Below, piece by piece: positions 9,126-20,865 of a DNA stretch of 32,126 nt. The stretch spans positions 1-32,126 of the forward strand of contig CAJVPP010000448.1 in assembly GCA_910592005.1 (NCBI GenBank). Direction: 5' to 3'. Under the pieces are notes generated by a model. The model was given only the letters and a program-made list of their open reading frames with translations. It was not told where the DNA came from and did no database searches. Made by a program: the position numbers and the translations under genes. The stretch's first letter is position 1. Every line of letters starts with the position of its first letter. Source of the stretch: Funneliformis mosseae. Its lineage: Eukaryota; Glomeromycota; Glomeromycetes; Glomerales; Glomeraceae.

Positions 9126-12100
9126 AAAATTATAGCAGATTATCGAAGCTACATTCGGATTGTCTTTACCATCCTGACCGACTTTCGAAATACGATCATA
9201 GATATATGTGATAAGGAACTTCGTAATTGACTGATACACAACATCAACGTCACAAATCATCCAACTGTCTGTAATTGCTTCATTCTTATGCTTGATGTCC
9301 ATAAGGTAATAAAGAGGGTTGTAAAAGGAAATTTTCAGTTTCTGAGGGTTTTGTATTTTTCCGAAAAAAATATCCATGAATTCTTTCAAGATTTTTGTAA
9401 TGTCATCATTTTTTTGTGTGGCTATATAGAGAAAGGCCAAATTACACAATCTCAGCAGGCATTGTAACCTTTCATCCCAATATTTGATATTAATTTCAGA
9501 TGGTGAGGGGATCTGCAGCCACATGATTATTGCAATAATCTCAGTGGAAAGCACTTGATTCTTCATGAAAAATTGTCTGCACTCGTAGACTTTACTGAGA
9601 TTCTTATTTAAATAAAAGATATATAACCGAGATTCCTCCATCAGACTCTTCGATAGTTCAGTTTGAATTATAATTTTTGAGATGGACTTGTCCGCTTTGG
9701 TTTGAAGCCTATTCAATTCCTGCATGGTACTTAAGCTTGTGAAATCTGTAATTATCTCTTTCAGTACATTAATTCTGCATAGCCGTAATAGGTACTGAGT
9801 AGCATCAATTGTATTCTCGTCATCATCAACTGAACGGTTTAGCATATCAGCGGCCTCTTAGAATTTATCATGCGAATATAGCTTTCTTGCTTCATTTCGA
9901 AAGTGGATATTAAGATTATGGATTGTCTCATCACTGATATCTTGTTTGTGCCTTGTTCAATAGTTTGGATAAGAGTTACAAACCTTTCATTTTATGAATT
10001 GACAACTAATTAAAGATCCTTACTATGTTTACCTCTGAATTAAATCATTTACCATATCATAAAGACAACCATCTTTATAAGTAAGAACTGCATCATCATA
10101 ATTCTTCGTCTTTACAAAATACCCACTTGCTTCGTTTCACATCCTAACCTCACGATAATAACACGCTGCATCTCCAAATATATTTGATTCAGAATAAAGT
10201 TCACCAGCTTCTCTAAACATGTTAATATTCTGAAAAGATTTGTAAATTTATAAATATCTAAACTAGATGTATTACACCGAATAAATCACAAAAGCCAAGG
10301 TTGTGGGGTTGGAATATCTATGATAAACCATACCTCATAACAAGTAGCCGCTTGTGGCAATCGGGAACATTCTTCAAAGGCACGAGCAGCTTTTGTGAAG
10401 TTGGCCTTTATAATTGTCTCATTGTTACCGGTTACGAAAGAAGTCCTGACTAACTGTTGAAGATGATATGCATAGGCTAATTTTTCGCCTTTCCCATTTC
10501 CACTCCTTTTGAAGCAGAAAATAGCCTAGAAGATTATGTCCATTGAGAAACTCAGCTCATTATTATATACATAGTACTGAAATATTTTTAAGAGTTTACC
10601 TGTTCATACTTCCGTTGCTCAAAAAACGTCCTTCCTTAACAATTCCACTCTGATGGACTATTTGACTTAGTCAAGGTAAAGATGTCGATTTTATCAGTTA
10701 TTATTACTAGATTTTTGTGTCTCCAGTATGTCCGAATTGGCTCACTATTCTCGGAATTTTCATCAAAAATCTAGAGATGTTCTCTAGCTCTGGTTATGGC
10801 CACATAAAGATGTTTAAGCTCCGAGGAAAGGATATAATGCTTATCGGGATAGAATATGCGGATCCCACCAGAATAGCCTTCCAAGTCTGAGAGAATTACT
10901 CGCCACTAAATATGATATAAATATAATCCGAGTAGCTTTTAATAATCGACTAGAACGTGCTTTAAACAAAAATTTATATTATCATACATGTAAATGTGCG
11001 GGCGAATCAGTAAAGAAATCATATAATAACACATCATTAAACTCCATCCCTTTGGCCTCGAATACAGTTAAAACTAATCCAATATCGCAGTTTAGATTCT
11101 TCACACGCCGTTTAGCCTTTTCATTACGTACGATAATGACCTGATCAGCTCCAAATTTAATAAATGCATCTTCTTTTTCGATATCATTTCTATAGGCAAA
11201 CAGATTTTTTGCCTGACAACTCTCAAAGATAATAAGTTTTGGACCACTAATCTCACTGAGTTCAGGTGATAGCCTGTCAATTGAATTAGGAAAAAATTTC
11301 TGAAGGAGGTAAATTACTGAGGATGCTAGTCGAAGAATCCCTCTATGGGAATGGTAATTAATGTTTAGTTCGAACTTTTTTGGTTTAAAGGAACTATATC
11401 GATTGTTTTCGGTCAAGACTCGTTTGTGTTCCCATTGGTGAATTAATGAGTATAAATCTATTTATTCTTAAAAAATTAGAGTTATGAAAATGAAATGTAG
11501 TTGCTAATCTTGGATAAAAAAAACGCATACCCTCGAATCGAAAAGTAGACCCTCGGGCTATACATTGCGCCACATCACCTGCCATGAAAAAGCTGTCGGC
11601 GCGGTCAAAAAGTTTCAAAATAAGCATGTAATCTATGATATGGTTATCTTGACATTTGTCAATATACACTTCATGTATATGCGGCCCAGCAAATGTTCTT
11701 GTTTTGGTTGCACGTAATATGAATTTAGTTCTATAAAAAGAATTGAAAATTTATTAACGTTTATTCAAAACTAAAAAAATTTACACAAACTTTACCTGTC
11801 CGCTGAATCAAAGTCATAATTTCGCGCTTTATACTTCTCATATCGCTCAAATAAATCATAAATCTCATCACGATTGTGAGTATATGCTGGGTATTTCCTG
11901 CTACTAATAGACCGGTATTCTTCTCTTGATAGACAATCCACCTCAATATTCGTGCCCTTCAGATTATTTATTGAAAATCTTCATAAACGTCAAACACACA
12001 GTTTACATGCGTATAATTGATTTATATTTACATACTTTGATAACGGAGAACTCTAAATAGACCAGCTCGCAATCCAACTTATTTCTGTAATTATAACCGA

Positions 12101-12661
12101 AATGAGGCCAGTACTTTTTTTCGAACAGATCATAATTAACAAAGGTAGCCCACGAAGCTTTTGACAAGTTTGTAAAGGGAGACCTATAGTGAGTCACCTC
12201 CTCCTCACCATTATTATCATTATCTTCATCGTGTTCTTGTTGTTGTCCTGTGGTCAGCTTTCGAGTGTCAATGCCGTAGGTCCCCCGGAGCATTTCAAAA
12301 AACTTTTCGTGAGTAATAAATAATGGGAAATGATGGTCCGTCAGCAGACGGAACGTGTTTGGAATTTCACCCAGGGTTTTAACCTCATCGCCTTCTTCAT
12401 GCATGTTATTGTTATCAAGCGCTTTATTACTTCCGTATTCCTTTTTCTATTCAATGAATTGAGCCTTCGTAATTTTTTCTCTAGCAAGCTCCGCTGATTT
12501 TTGCAATTGGTTGAAGTATTTCTTTACTCGCATGCATAGAATGGGGTTTAATGTAATAAATATTTGTCTTTTGTAAAAATACTCGTCAATTCCATGCGAA
12601 GATGGTGTCTTGTAAAGTTGGCTTTCCAGATATGAAATGAGCTGTCTAAGTATGATACATG

Positions 12662-12754
12662 TAGTCTTGCCGGTCCCTAAATATTTGACATTTAGAACAA
12701 AATCAACAAAGTCTGCAAGTAAATAATGGCCGAAGCTAGATTACTAACCAGATC
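12662..12754 (-). other. Walker A motif split by an intron
   Basis: The exon ending at 12749 gives TVIFGRS plus one base. The exon from 12676 completes G and continues TGKTTCIILRQ. The join restores GRSGTGKTT, the nucleotide-binding loop of the helicase. The intron is 12748-12677 (72 bp, GT-AG, phase 1). Confidence 0.85.
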
Positions 12755-13560
12755 GTCCAAAAATGACAGTCGACTTAGGATGCTTAATTATATCGTACTC
12801 AGTCTTAGATACTTGAAAAGTGAAATCAAAGCCACTCAAAATGAGCGACTTGAATAAATCCTGAGAGAAATTATTAACTTTAAGAATTTATTCGTCAAAT
12901 AATTAATACGATATAACGGATAGCATACTTTACCTTTGATATAGGAATAAATTTATTTGTAACAAACATTTTATGAACTTCTAATAGCCACTCATTGTCC
13001 AATACTTCATTGGTTTACTTTGTTACCTCAACCTCATCATTTTCAAAATATTCCGGTAAAATGATATAATCTTAGTCTTAAATTGTGCAACGATCAATAT
13101 GTTCAGAAGTGTAAATCTTGTAAACTTTTTCAAGGGTTTTTAATGTCATGTAAATCTGTTTTTGATTTGCAGTGATGGCCCATACCTTTACATATTGCAT
13201 GAATGAACTTTTACAGATAGAGAATCCATAATCAACTTGCTAGAGAATTATCAAATTGTTTTCAGGGAGCTCTACTTCGTAGACCGGAATATCGATAAAT
13301 GATGATTTACGTTGGAAACCATACTTTTTCCACTTTCTGGATGATATCTGGCCGAGTTTTTTCATGATAGTTTCAATAGTGAGAGGTAACTCTACTTGCA
13401 TATCTTTGAAGTCTTCATTATACAGCATTTCCCGTAAGTCTTTGATCGTGTTTTCACTGAGCAGAATTTCTCACGGTCCAAGTTCGTCAGTATTGAATGG
13501 TAAGTAAACATAACGTTTATATGTCTCACTTTTGACATTTTCTCGAATTCTTTCCTCCAT

Positions 13561-14980
13561 ATATAATGATTATTTGTAAATACTGTATATATAAATAAAT
13601 ATATACTATTTTTTTAGAAATAATAAATTTTATGTTAAGTATATTTGGCTTAACTTAGAATGAGAAATTGGTTGACAATTAAATATTCTTTTTGTTTTTG
13701 AATTTAAAAGAAAGCTACAACCGAAAAAGAGACGATCTTCAAATTCCGGAAAAATCAACATTGTTATAAATAAATATATGGTCTGCCGTAGCATAAGTTT
13801 AACGGCGGCGCCTGATATAATATTTCAATTTAAAGTGAACTTATGTACAGGTGCATTGTCTAACCATAAATAATTCCGAATACTCCTTCTTTTACTTTGT
13901 GATTCGATACCAAAATAATATTAATGTTAGGTACATTTTTGTCGATATAAAATTCTTAAGTTCTTTTCACCATATAGTAGTCTTTTCCATTTTCTTCCGC
14001 TGGCAAGTAGGAGTAGCATAACGACTATTTAATTCCAATACTTGTATGAATTTCAAGAGTCTTGATAATTTAAGAAATAAATATCTGTTGTTTAAAAACG
14101 ATAAATGACAGAATGCACAATATTAGAAAGTATATTCCTCTTCTTTCGAGAAGAAAGTGTAATCGTAAGCACAATATTCAGTAACTTGATCATTTGAAAT
14201 TCAATTATGGATAAAGTTGAAATACTCACGAATCATGAAAAATTTCCTCAAAGTCAAATTGGAGATTGGAATAAGTTTAATTACAATTTTTTTTTTTCAT
14301 CACTTTAAAAATAAATAAGGTTTAACTACTGCAAAATTTAACTTTTAAGAAATATACGTTAAAGAATTTCTTGAAGTGCTCTTCTTTATGTTAAATAAAC
14401 AGGTCGTTTTTATTAATGAATTACGTTTTTGTTGCATAAATTAAACTTTTTATTGAAAAACTTGAAAAATAATAAACACCCAACAAATATTTAATTGTGG
14501 TGGCTTTATCTAAATATTATTTCATGAATGAATTTTATAAATAATGTACCACAACATAAAAAAAAAAGAATTTATGAAAGTATCAATAATATTCAGGGTC
14601 ATGTAGACAATTACAATTTTAAATTCCTTTAAACAACTGATTTTTGTTTTCAATTTAATCGAATAGTAGAACGATCAGAAACACTTAGTTCGTAAGAGGC
14701 AAGTTTGTTATCCGTCCCAAAATTTGTGACTACTTTAATACGCAGTTCACACTAATGCTAATTTTTTTTCTCCAATAAAATATTTTTTCTTTTCAAAAAG
14801 ATTATCTCTTTTAACTTTACTCATTTTTGCAGATACAATGTCAGAATTACAAACTTTGAAACGAATATAAACCTTTAAAGTCAGTACTACGTATTAAAAT
14901 CCTGTAGTAAGAAACATAAATCTTATTTGCTAATTTTAATTATAAAAAATAAAAATTCATAGTGCCCATATTATAGATGA
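13561..14980. other. Intergenic, helicase 5' flank
   Basis: No gene is recognised. The 5' flank of the helicase gene (13561-13640) is A/T-rich with no clear promoter element. Between 13800 and 14980 the DNA is mixed AT-rich sequence with short homopolymer runs; nothing else can be supported. Confidence 0.4.
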
Positions 14981-14982
14981 GG

Positions 14983-15124
14983 GACGAAACCCCTTAATAA
15001 CAGTCGAAACTTAGACGAAACTATATTAAAATCATAATAAGGGATACGACGAAACCCATTCGATACGACGAAAGCCGAAACTGTCGAAACTATATTAAAA
15101 ACATAGAAAAGGGTATGACGAAAT
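14983..15124 (+). repeat. CGAAA-rich degenerate tandem repeat
   Basis: Eight CGAAA cores occur, mostly as GACGAAAC or TCGAAAC. A longer unit is duplicated: 15014-15055 and 15083-15124, period 69. Both units contain CGAAACTATATTAAAA, then CATA, AAGGG and ACGAAA. It is followed by GGTTTCGGCAGG (15136-15147), the opposite orientation of the same GAAACC motif. It may be part of an unknown transposon. Confidence 0.65.
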
Positions 15125-15645
15125 TATTTTGAGGAGGTTTCGGCAGGCATCTATAGCCCATACTATGCAAGAAATAAACTTTTTACTTGTAGGATGCGAG
15201 AAAAATTGCAAAATAATGAAGAGAATGTCTTTCGGAAATATTTGTTAATATTTTAGCATTATTTATGCGTTGTGCTGAAGCACGTCAAAAAAAAAACTTA
15301 TACCTAATATCCATATTGTGCTGAAAATATTCGGCATAATGAAGAAACGGAAAGTGTCTTTTAGATAAATATACAAATTGCTATACTTCACTACGATGGC
15401 GTCGTAATAAGGGACGATATGAATGAATATTATATAAAACAAAGTTACTTTGAATTTCTGTCAGAAAATCGTAAATTAAATTTTGGTTAACCGATAGGTT
15501 ATATTATTAGCCGACTAATTTCAGCGGTAAATTATTTCTTAAATATTGTGTACAAATTTCTTTAATAGATAAGTGCATAAATTTAAAAAAAATATATTAT
15601 AAAGTAATTATAAACTTAAGAATCAATATATTTGATAATTTATTT
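15125..15645. other. Intergenic, no recognisable gene
   Basis: AT-rich with some CpG left. I see no gene or clear repeat beyond the flanking CGAAA cluster and hairpin. Confidence 0.4.
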
Positions 15646-15725
15646 GAAGGTGTGTACGGAGTTGTGGAATCTTCTGAAAAAAATTTTTTTGGGAAGATTT
15701 CACAACCACGTATACACCACCTTTT
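15646..15725. repeat. Long imperfect inverted repeat (foldback)
   Basis: The left arm, GAAGGTGTGTACGGAGTTGT (15646 on), pairs with the right arm ending CAACCACGTATACACCACCT. The arms are about 31-35 bases each, with an A/T loop near 15677-15689. The hairpin lies about 80 bases beyond the 3' end of the minus-strand gene at 15806. It could be a small foldback MITE or part of the transcript's 3' end. Confidence 0.7.
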
Positions 15726-15805
15726 TTTCATAAGAAAGTTTAATTTTTCATTATACATTCTTTATTAATAATTACAGTATATATAATCAAATACTTCATA
15801 TTAAG

Positions 15806-18298
15806 CTAATCTGGATTTATAGGTTCAATGCCATCTATTTCATCATCCTCCTGATAATATTTTGTTCCATGTAAAAGGACATCTGGAATGCTTCCATTAC
15901 TGATAAGATGTAACCATTTAATCATACGTTCTGCTGCTCTCGCGCTAAAAATTTCAGTGATAAATGCTTTCAGTATGTCATTACTTGTGCTACCGAGATG
16001 TGACACAGTTATATCTGGCCGTGATAGCACTTATTGATCAATGTACTGTAAAAGATATCAAAGACAGCTTGCAAACTGATGCATTTGGTATTTCTCGCCT
16101 TTTTTGGGCATTTAGACTATCCTTTTCCATTTTCTGAATTATAAAATTCGGGCTTTGTTCTTCGTCCAGTTTCTGGTTGAATGCCAGCGCGAGCTTAGCA
16201 TTTTCACGATACTCATAGTTATACAAAAATGACGCTTTTAAACGGGTGTCATCGGCAACGAAAATGATCATTTTTCCAGACATTAGTTGACGATCCAAGG
16301 ATGTGATTATCGCAGTAGCACTACACTATCCACAATAGGTGACAGGGTTGGAAATAGTGTTTCAGGCGAAATTAGATTTTGTCAAATTGATCTGCAAAAA
16401 TCTTTCCAAATTTAGGATTTTGGTATAGTTTCTGATCAGAGAAAAATTCTGGGCAAAACGTTTCAGATGTTAAAAAATAGTTTCGCCTGAGCAACTAGTT
16501 GGAAAAAACGATCAACCGCATCTAAAAATATTTATCGATTTGTACTTCCTGCGGAGAAAGTAAGAACTGAAAAATTAGGAATTTCTAAGAATCGAACATA
16601 TTCTTCCATACGTCTGATAATATTGACTAACTCAATGTCTGAAATTTCCTTAGACAACCGAGAAGCAATATTAGGTGTTGACTTGTGTAAACGTTTAGCC
16701 ATAGGTGCAATCTCTTCAATTGTATAGAGAAACGTTTGGTCCCTTGTAACTGAGCGCTCGATTCCTATAAAGAAAATCTAGTTAAATTGTGTTTATAAGT
16801 ATGATAACTAAATCAGGCTATCAAACTACTTACACATTGGAACCGAACCGATTAAAATAGTTATTTTAACTCCAGCAGAAATTCAATTACGGCCAGTATG
16901 ATTTTCAAAAATATTTGCTAACTCTGCCTAAGTTACCTTTAACCGTTTATTAACTGGTTAAAGAATTTTATCCGGTTCTACACCTTTCATTGTTCATATC
17001 TTCATAATAATTATTGGGTTCATGATCATGATCATCATTATTTTCGTGATGATTATTTGTACCATTTAAAATTTTGTCCTAAAAGCAAATAAATCCTGTA
17101 CATCACCATGTTATCACGACCATAACCATTACGAGGAAGAAGGATGACAGGGAGAATGATGGTCAGTACCAACACTAGAGCCAGAGCCAGAACCAGCATC
17201 ATTATCAGAACCGCTGCTATAACAGTTTTATCATGAGCAGCCTTTATACTATAACATTATCATTAAGGTAATGAATATAATCATAAATGTCAATGATCTT
17301 TACAAAATGGACAATACTGGTCGGAAAAATTTGTTTGTGTTCAATACAGTTTCGGTGGAAAATGTTCCCGCATGTTAAGATAGTGTTTGGTTTTAAAAGT
17401 TGTGGGAATATCTCCTGGCAAATTTCACAAAGATATGAGTGTTGGGGATTAAACTCTTCCGGAATTATCTTGATACGCGAAATCCTTTAGCTTGATTTTC
17501 ACAGAAATCTATTGTAAAAATTTAGTTAATGAATTAATTTACACAATCATTGCAATATCCTTCACTTACTTTTTATAGTCCTGAAATTAGGGTTGGTTCG
17601 GTCCGGTCCGGTCCAAAAAGATCGGACTTTCATCTTTCTTTGGACCGGACCGGTCCATAAGTCAGTCCAAGGACCGGTCTTCTACCATTCGGTCCTACCA
17701 GTCCGGTCCGGTCCAAGATTTGCTTTCTTCTCGATCCAGACCGATATGATATACATATAAGACTGGTCCAGAATATATTAAAAAATATTCACCTGATATA
17801 TATACATATAAAATGATCAATTAATAAAATAATTGTATAAATTTAAAAATAAAAAAGTATATAATTGCATACGAAACGATTGTTGCGCCTTCTTTAATAT
17901 CCATATCGTTACAGTAAAATATTAGGACAGGTCCAAGGACTGACTATGGACCGGTCCGTTCCATAAAAGAGATGAAAACCGGGTAGATCCATCTCTAATT
18001 TTGTAATATTTTATAAATAAATAAAACAATTTATTTAGTATTATATAAAAATTAACCTTAATTTACAATAATATCCCTACCTCGAAATAGTCCTTCCCAG
18101 AAGGATTGCAGACGATTTTCGTTGCAGTGCATCATCTTTTTTATTTAGTGATAAAAGAAGGTACATAGCCAGATGATCCTTCAGAATCAGCAGACCTTTA
18201 TCAACAACAAAATTAGTGCGCCTGAATTCAGGACTTGGATGATACCAAGCTGTCAACCCCAGTAATTCTCCTGAGCCAAGGCACATTCCACGAGTTAC
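15806..18298 (-). pseudogene. Broken RING-finger gene of unknown family
   Basis: Pieces in order: exon 18298-18081 (MCLGSGELLGLTAWYHPSPE, ending GRTIS plus two bases). Then the RING exon from 17484 to about 17283, which joins in frame (TISRISRIKIIPEEFNPQ). Next a Ser/Gly and then His/Asn/Asp-rich linker (about 17230-16990). Then a conserved-looking segment ending in ISAGVKITILIGSVPMC (about 16930-16830). An exon after an AG near 16767 follows (GIERSVTRDQTFLYTIEEI). The end is 16298-15806 (MIIFVADDTRLKASF, then VLSRPDITVSHLGSTSND). The RING has CEIC, then TCGNIFHRNC, then CPFC in another frame: one expected His is Asn and the last Cys pair is out of frame. Several in-frame stops occur (for example TAA at 16031-16033), and 16298 and 16030 are in different frames. 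RING proteins are usually E3 ubiquitin ligases; the other domains I do not recognise. More exons may lie upstream, for example the open piece 18738-18634. Confidence 0.6.
17585..18000. mobile_element. GGTCC-rich MITE-like element in an intron
   Basis: The ends are inverted-repeat-like: AATTAGGGTTGGTTC on the left, and AATTAGAGATGGATC on the minus strand at the right. The interior is packed with GGTCCGGTCC and GGACCGGTCC motifs, many palindromic, near 17598-17720 and 17930-17965. No transposase is present. It lies in the intron between 18081 and 17484, which is about 596 bp against 65-104 bp in the helicase gene. Confidence 0.65.
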
Positions 18299-18300
18299 CT

Positions 18301-19380
18301 ATTTACAAATAAAATAAAAAAACGCACTTTCCTTTTTAAATCGTAAAATTTCCTCCGTTTCTCTTAAAAATGGCGGCCTAACCATTATCAAGCTCTTTCC
18401 AATATAAAATTGCTTTAAGGATGAAATTATGATATATCGATTAAGATTGAGAAAACCGCGTTACGACTTTTTGTAAAAAGGAGACAAGAGCTAATAAGTT
18501 AAATATTGAATAAATTTTTACTAAAGATTGCAAGCTATAGAATTTAAAGTAGTAATCAGAATATGGTTCGTGCTTGCTTTCCGTATTCAGAACATCATTT
18601 GTGAGAATAAAAGTCAAAAATTCGACGACTTTATATACTGTATTTCTGACCAGAAATGACGATCGGCATAGGGAACATTCCTAATTTAGTAATCACAAGA
18701 CCGATCAAAATATTTATTGCTCCGGGAGGAGTCTTCCTCTGTAAAAATATGAAAAGAATTTAATAAGCTGTCCGATTTGAATGGCTATTTCTTCTTTCGG
18801 AAACGTTATAATTTTTTCAGGTATGCACACCGCTATGGAAATTCACAACTTTCTTTAAATCAATTACTTTTATATAATGTAATGTATTTCTTTGTATTAT
18901 TAAATTAAAATATATAATCGTATTGTAATCATATTTCCAATTAGATCGTTTTTTGTTGATGATCCTCTATTTTCTAAATCTATGATAATTGATATTCGCC
19001 AGCATATGAAAATTTGCAGAATTTTATTAAGATTATAGTTGATGCATTTTTATACTTCTCTTCTTTTTTTGTGAAAGAACATGTTACATGAACAAGACAA
19101 TAGTTTAGAATAATTTGAGCATAAATAATATGTGGAGTCGAATGTTATGTAAAATTGAGAATACACCGATTAAATAAGAAATATATTGTAGGATGTAGTT
19201 TATCTTCAAGAGTACTATTGATTTAATGATTAGCACTTTGTAACTCACTTTATCAATTATGTTCGTATATAGAATGTCCAATTTAAACAAGCATATTTTT
19301 ATTTAAGTGAATTTGCAATAACTTCTCGCGTGAAAAATCATGAAAAATAGACCATTCAAAAAATATATATTTGAATTAAT
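18301..19380. other. Possible 5' remains of the RING gene, then intergenic
   Basis: A minus-strand open piece (18738-18634) follows an AG acceptor and reads PPGAINILIGLVITKLGMFP, so it may be an upstream exon. It is too short and isolated to assign. Beyond about 18800 I see no gene. Confidence 0.3.
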
Positions 19381-20865
19381 TTATTTATTAATAATTAAAA
19401 TAAACATAATTTCGAAATACTAATCATTAGATTTATTTTTTTTTTTTGCATGTATACATACCTTTTTAATTATTTTTTAGCTGGAAAACCAATAAATTAG
19501 TTCCCACTTATAGATGCTGCCCATACCTAATGCTATAGAATCGCAAATTCCATTTAATTTATAATATATTTTAAATCAATATCTCATTTGAATTTTCTCA
19601 TTAAAACGAAGCTAATGAATTAAATATCATTAAATTATGATCATTAATTATGACGATATTGTTTGAAAAGTTTGGTTTAACGAATGGAATGGGATTGGGA
19701 CTTTATCCCATACCCATATATGTGTGACAAATATATACTTAAATGATATAAGTTTCGGGTTTTTCGATGAGTTTATATGAGCCTAAATTTGTAAAATAAG
19801 ATGATTTTATTTAGGTAATTGATGCCAAATTTTATTCTATCTTTATCGTTATTATGTATAAAACTAGATCTTATTAAATACTTATTTAGCTTTATAAAAA
19901 ACATTCAAATCTATTACTTTTTTAATTTTTTTTTGTTTCATCAACAATAACATTACACCAGCTTTTTTATATTATTAATTATCCAATGATTTCTACTTGT
20001 TTTAATATGTCGATACTACGTGCATAAATTTTTTTTTTTCAAGAGATTCATTCATTTTTGCGTACAAGTAAAATGTAAAGTATTATGCTATAGTTAAAAT
20101 CATCGATCCATAATAGACTATGCTTCATACTCGTGACCTTCAAACATTTTGGATGTACAGTATTTAACAAAATTAAGAACATCTTTGTTTTAAACGAATT
20201 TATCGAGCTTTTTCAATTTATTTCAAATTTATTGCTCAAATGTTTAATTAATTAGAGGATGGAACTGGTTAATTTTTAACCCGGATTTTACAATCAAAAT
20301 AAAAATAATTAATATAAGAACTTGGATTTAAAATTATAAAGTTTCAATTGATGACAAAAAATCAAAAATAAAATTACAATAAATATCATGGTCTCAAAAT
20401 GCTCTTAATTTCTATTGGGATTTATTTCAAGATACTATGATTTCTGTTGCAAAAAATATATACCTATATACAAATCCTGAATCGGTCATGGCTCAAAACA
20501 ATCTTTCAATATATCTCATATTTATAATGATATAAAAACATTACATGCATTTTCTTGTCTAACGAAAATGTTTGAACAATAAGCAGATTAGTTCTATATA
20601 GTCCAATTTATATAGAAATTTTATTAATATTACACATTTGTCTAACTTCTGTGTTATTTCCTTGAACTATCACCCACTTTAGAACTTTTAGGCTCTGTTT
20701 TTACAGATATAAATTTGCTTTTCATAGGTTTACAAACAAAAGCAAAAATTCAAGAATAGGACTTCAAAATTAAAAGTATATAACAAACACTTGAATAACA
20801 TATTGAGAATTTCAAAGTTAACTCTTCAAGAATGATTAATTCAGTCTTAAACTATAAAAGAATAG
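19381..20865. other. AT-rich region without a recognisable gene
   Basis: Only short, stop-filled frames appear. CpG dinucleotides are still present up to about 20570, then nearly vanish. It may include the 5' part of the retroelement that follows. Confidence 0.4.

Larger units (their letters stand above)
7845..13560 (-). pseudogene. UvrD/TRANK1-like helicase with TPR-like and CCCH parts, riddled with stops
   Basis: Ten exons from the ATG at 13560: 13560-12934, 12860-12749, 12676-12036, 11956-11796, 11730-11531, 11457-10988, 10905-10600, 10525-10334, 10229-10033, 9951-7845. All introns are GT-AG, 65-104 bp, and all junctions keep frame (about 1,670 codons). Superfamily 1 helicase motifs: Walker A GRSGTGKTT (split by intron 2), motif II YIDKCQD (usually DE), NYHSH, TVFEAKGMEFNDVLLYDFF, and LYVAITRARE (motif VI). 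Then come TPR-like stretches (FFEQRKYEQAIFCF) and a CCCH zinc finger, C-x8-C-x4-C-x3-H (about residues 1241-1259). The family acts as an ATP-dependent nucleic-acid motor; its role in these fungi is unknown. In-frame stops lie at 13471, 13240, 13078, 13072, 13015, 12447, 10771, 10636, 10137, 9858 and 9051 (left-hand base of each). An AATAAA overlaps the terminal stop codon. Confidence 0.88.

Noticed and set aside
8050..9211. Open frames 8050-8244 (+), 8897-9211 (+) and 8831-9040 (-)
   Set aside because: They overlap the long C-terminal exon of the helicase gene in other frames and have no recognisable content.
559..13560. Alternative nuclear code (TAA/TAG as Gln) to explain in-frame stops
   Set aside because: TGA also occurs in frame, TAG and TAA are used as normal ends, and frameshifts and a lost splice site show ordinary decay.
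13842..13868. Minus-strand LDNAPVHK-like string, reminiscent of a transposase DDE core
   Set aside because: The surrounding frames give no transposase-like sequence and stops occur close by. Seven or eight residues are too few.
17287..17490. Plus-strand open frame of 67 codons
   Set aside because: It is the shadow of the minus-strand RING exon, which has a clear CEIC...CG pattern.
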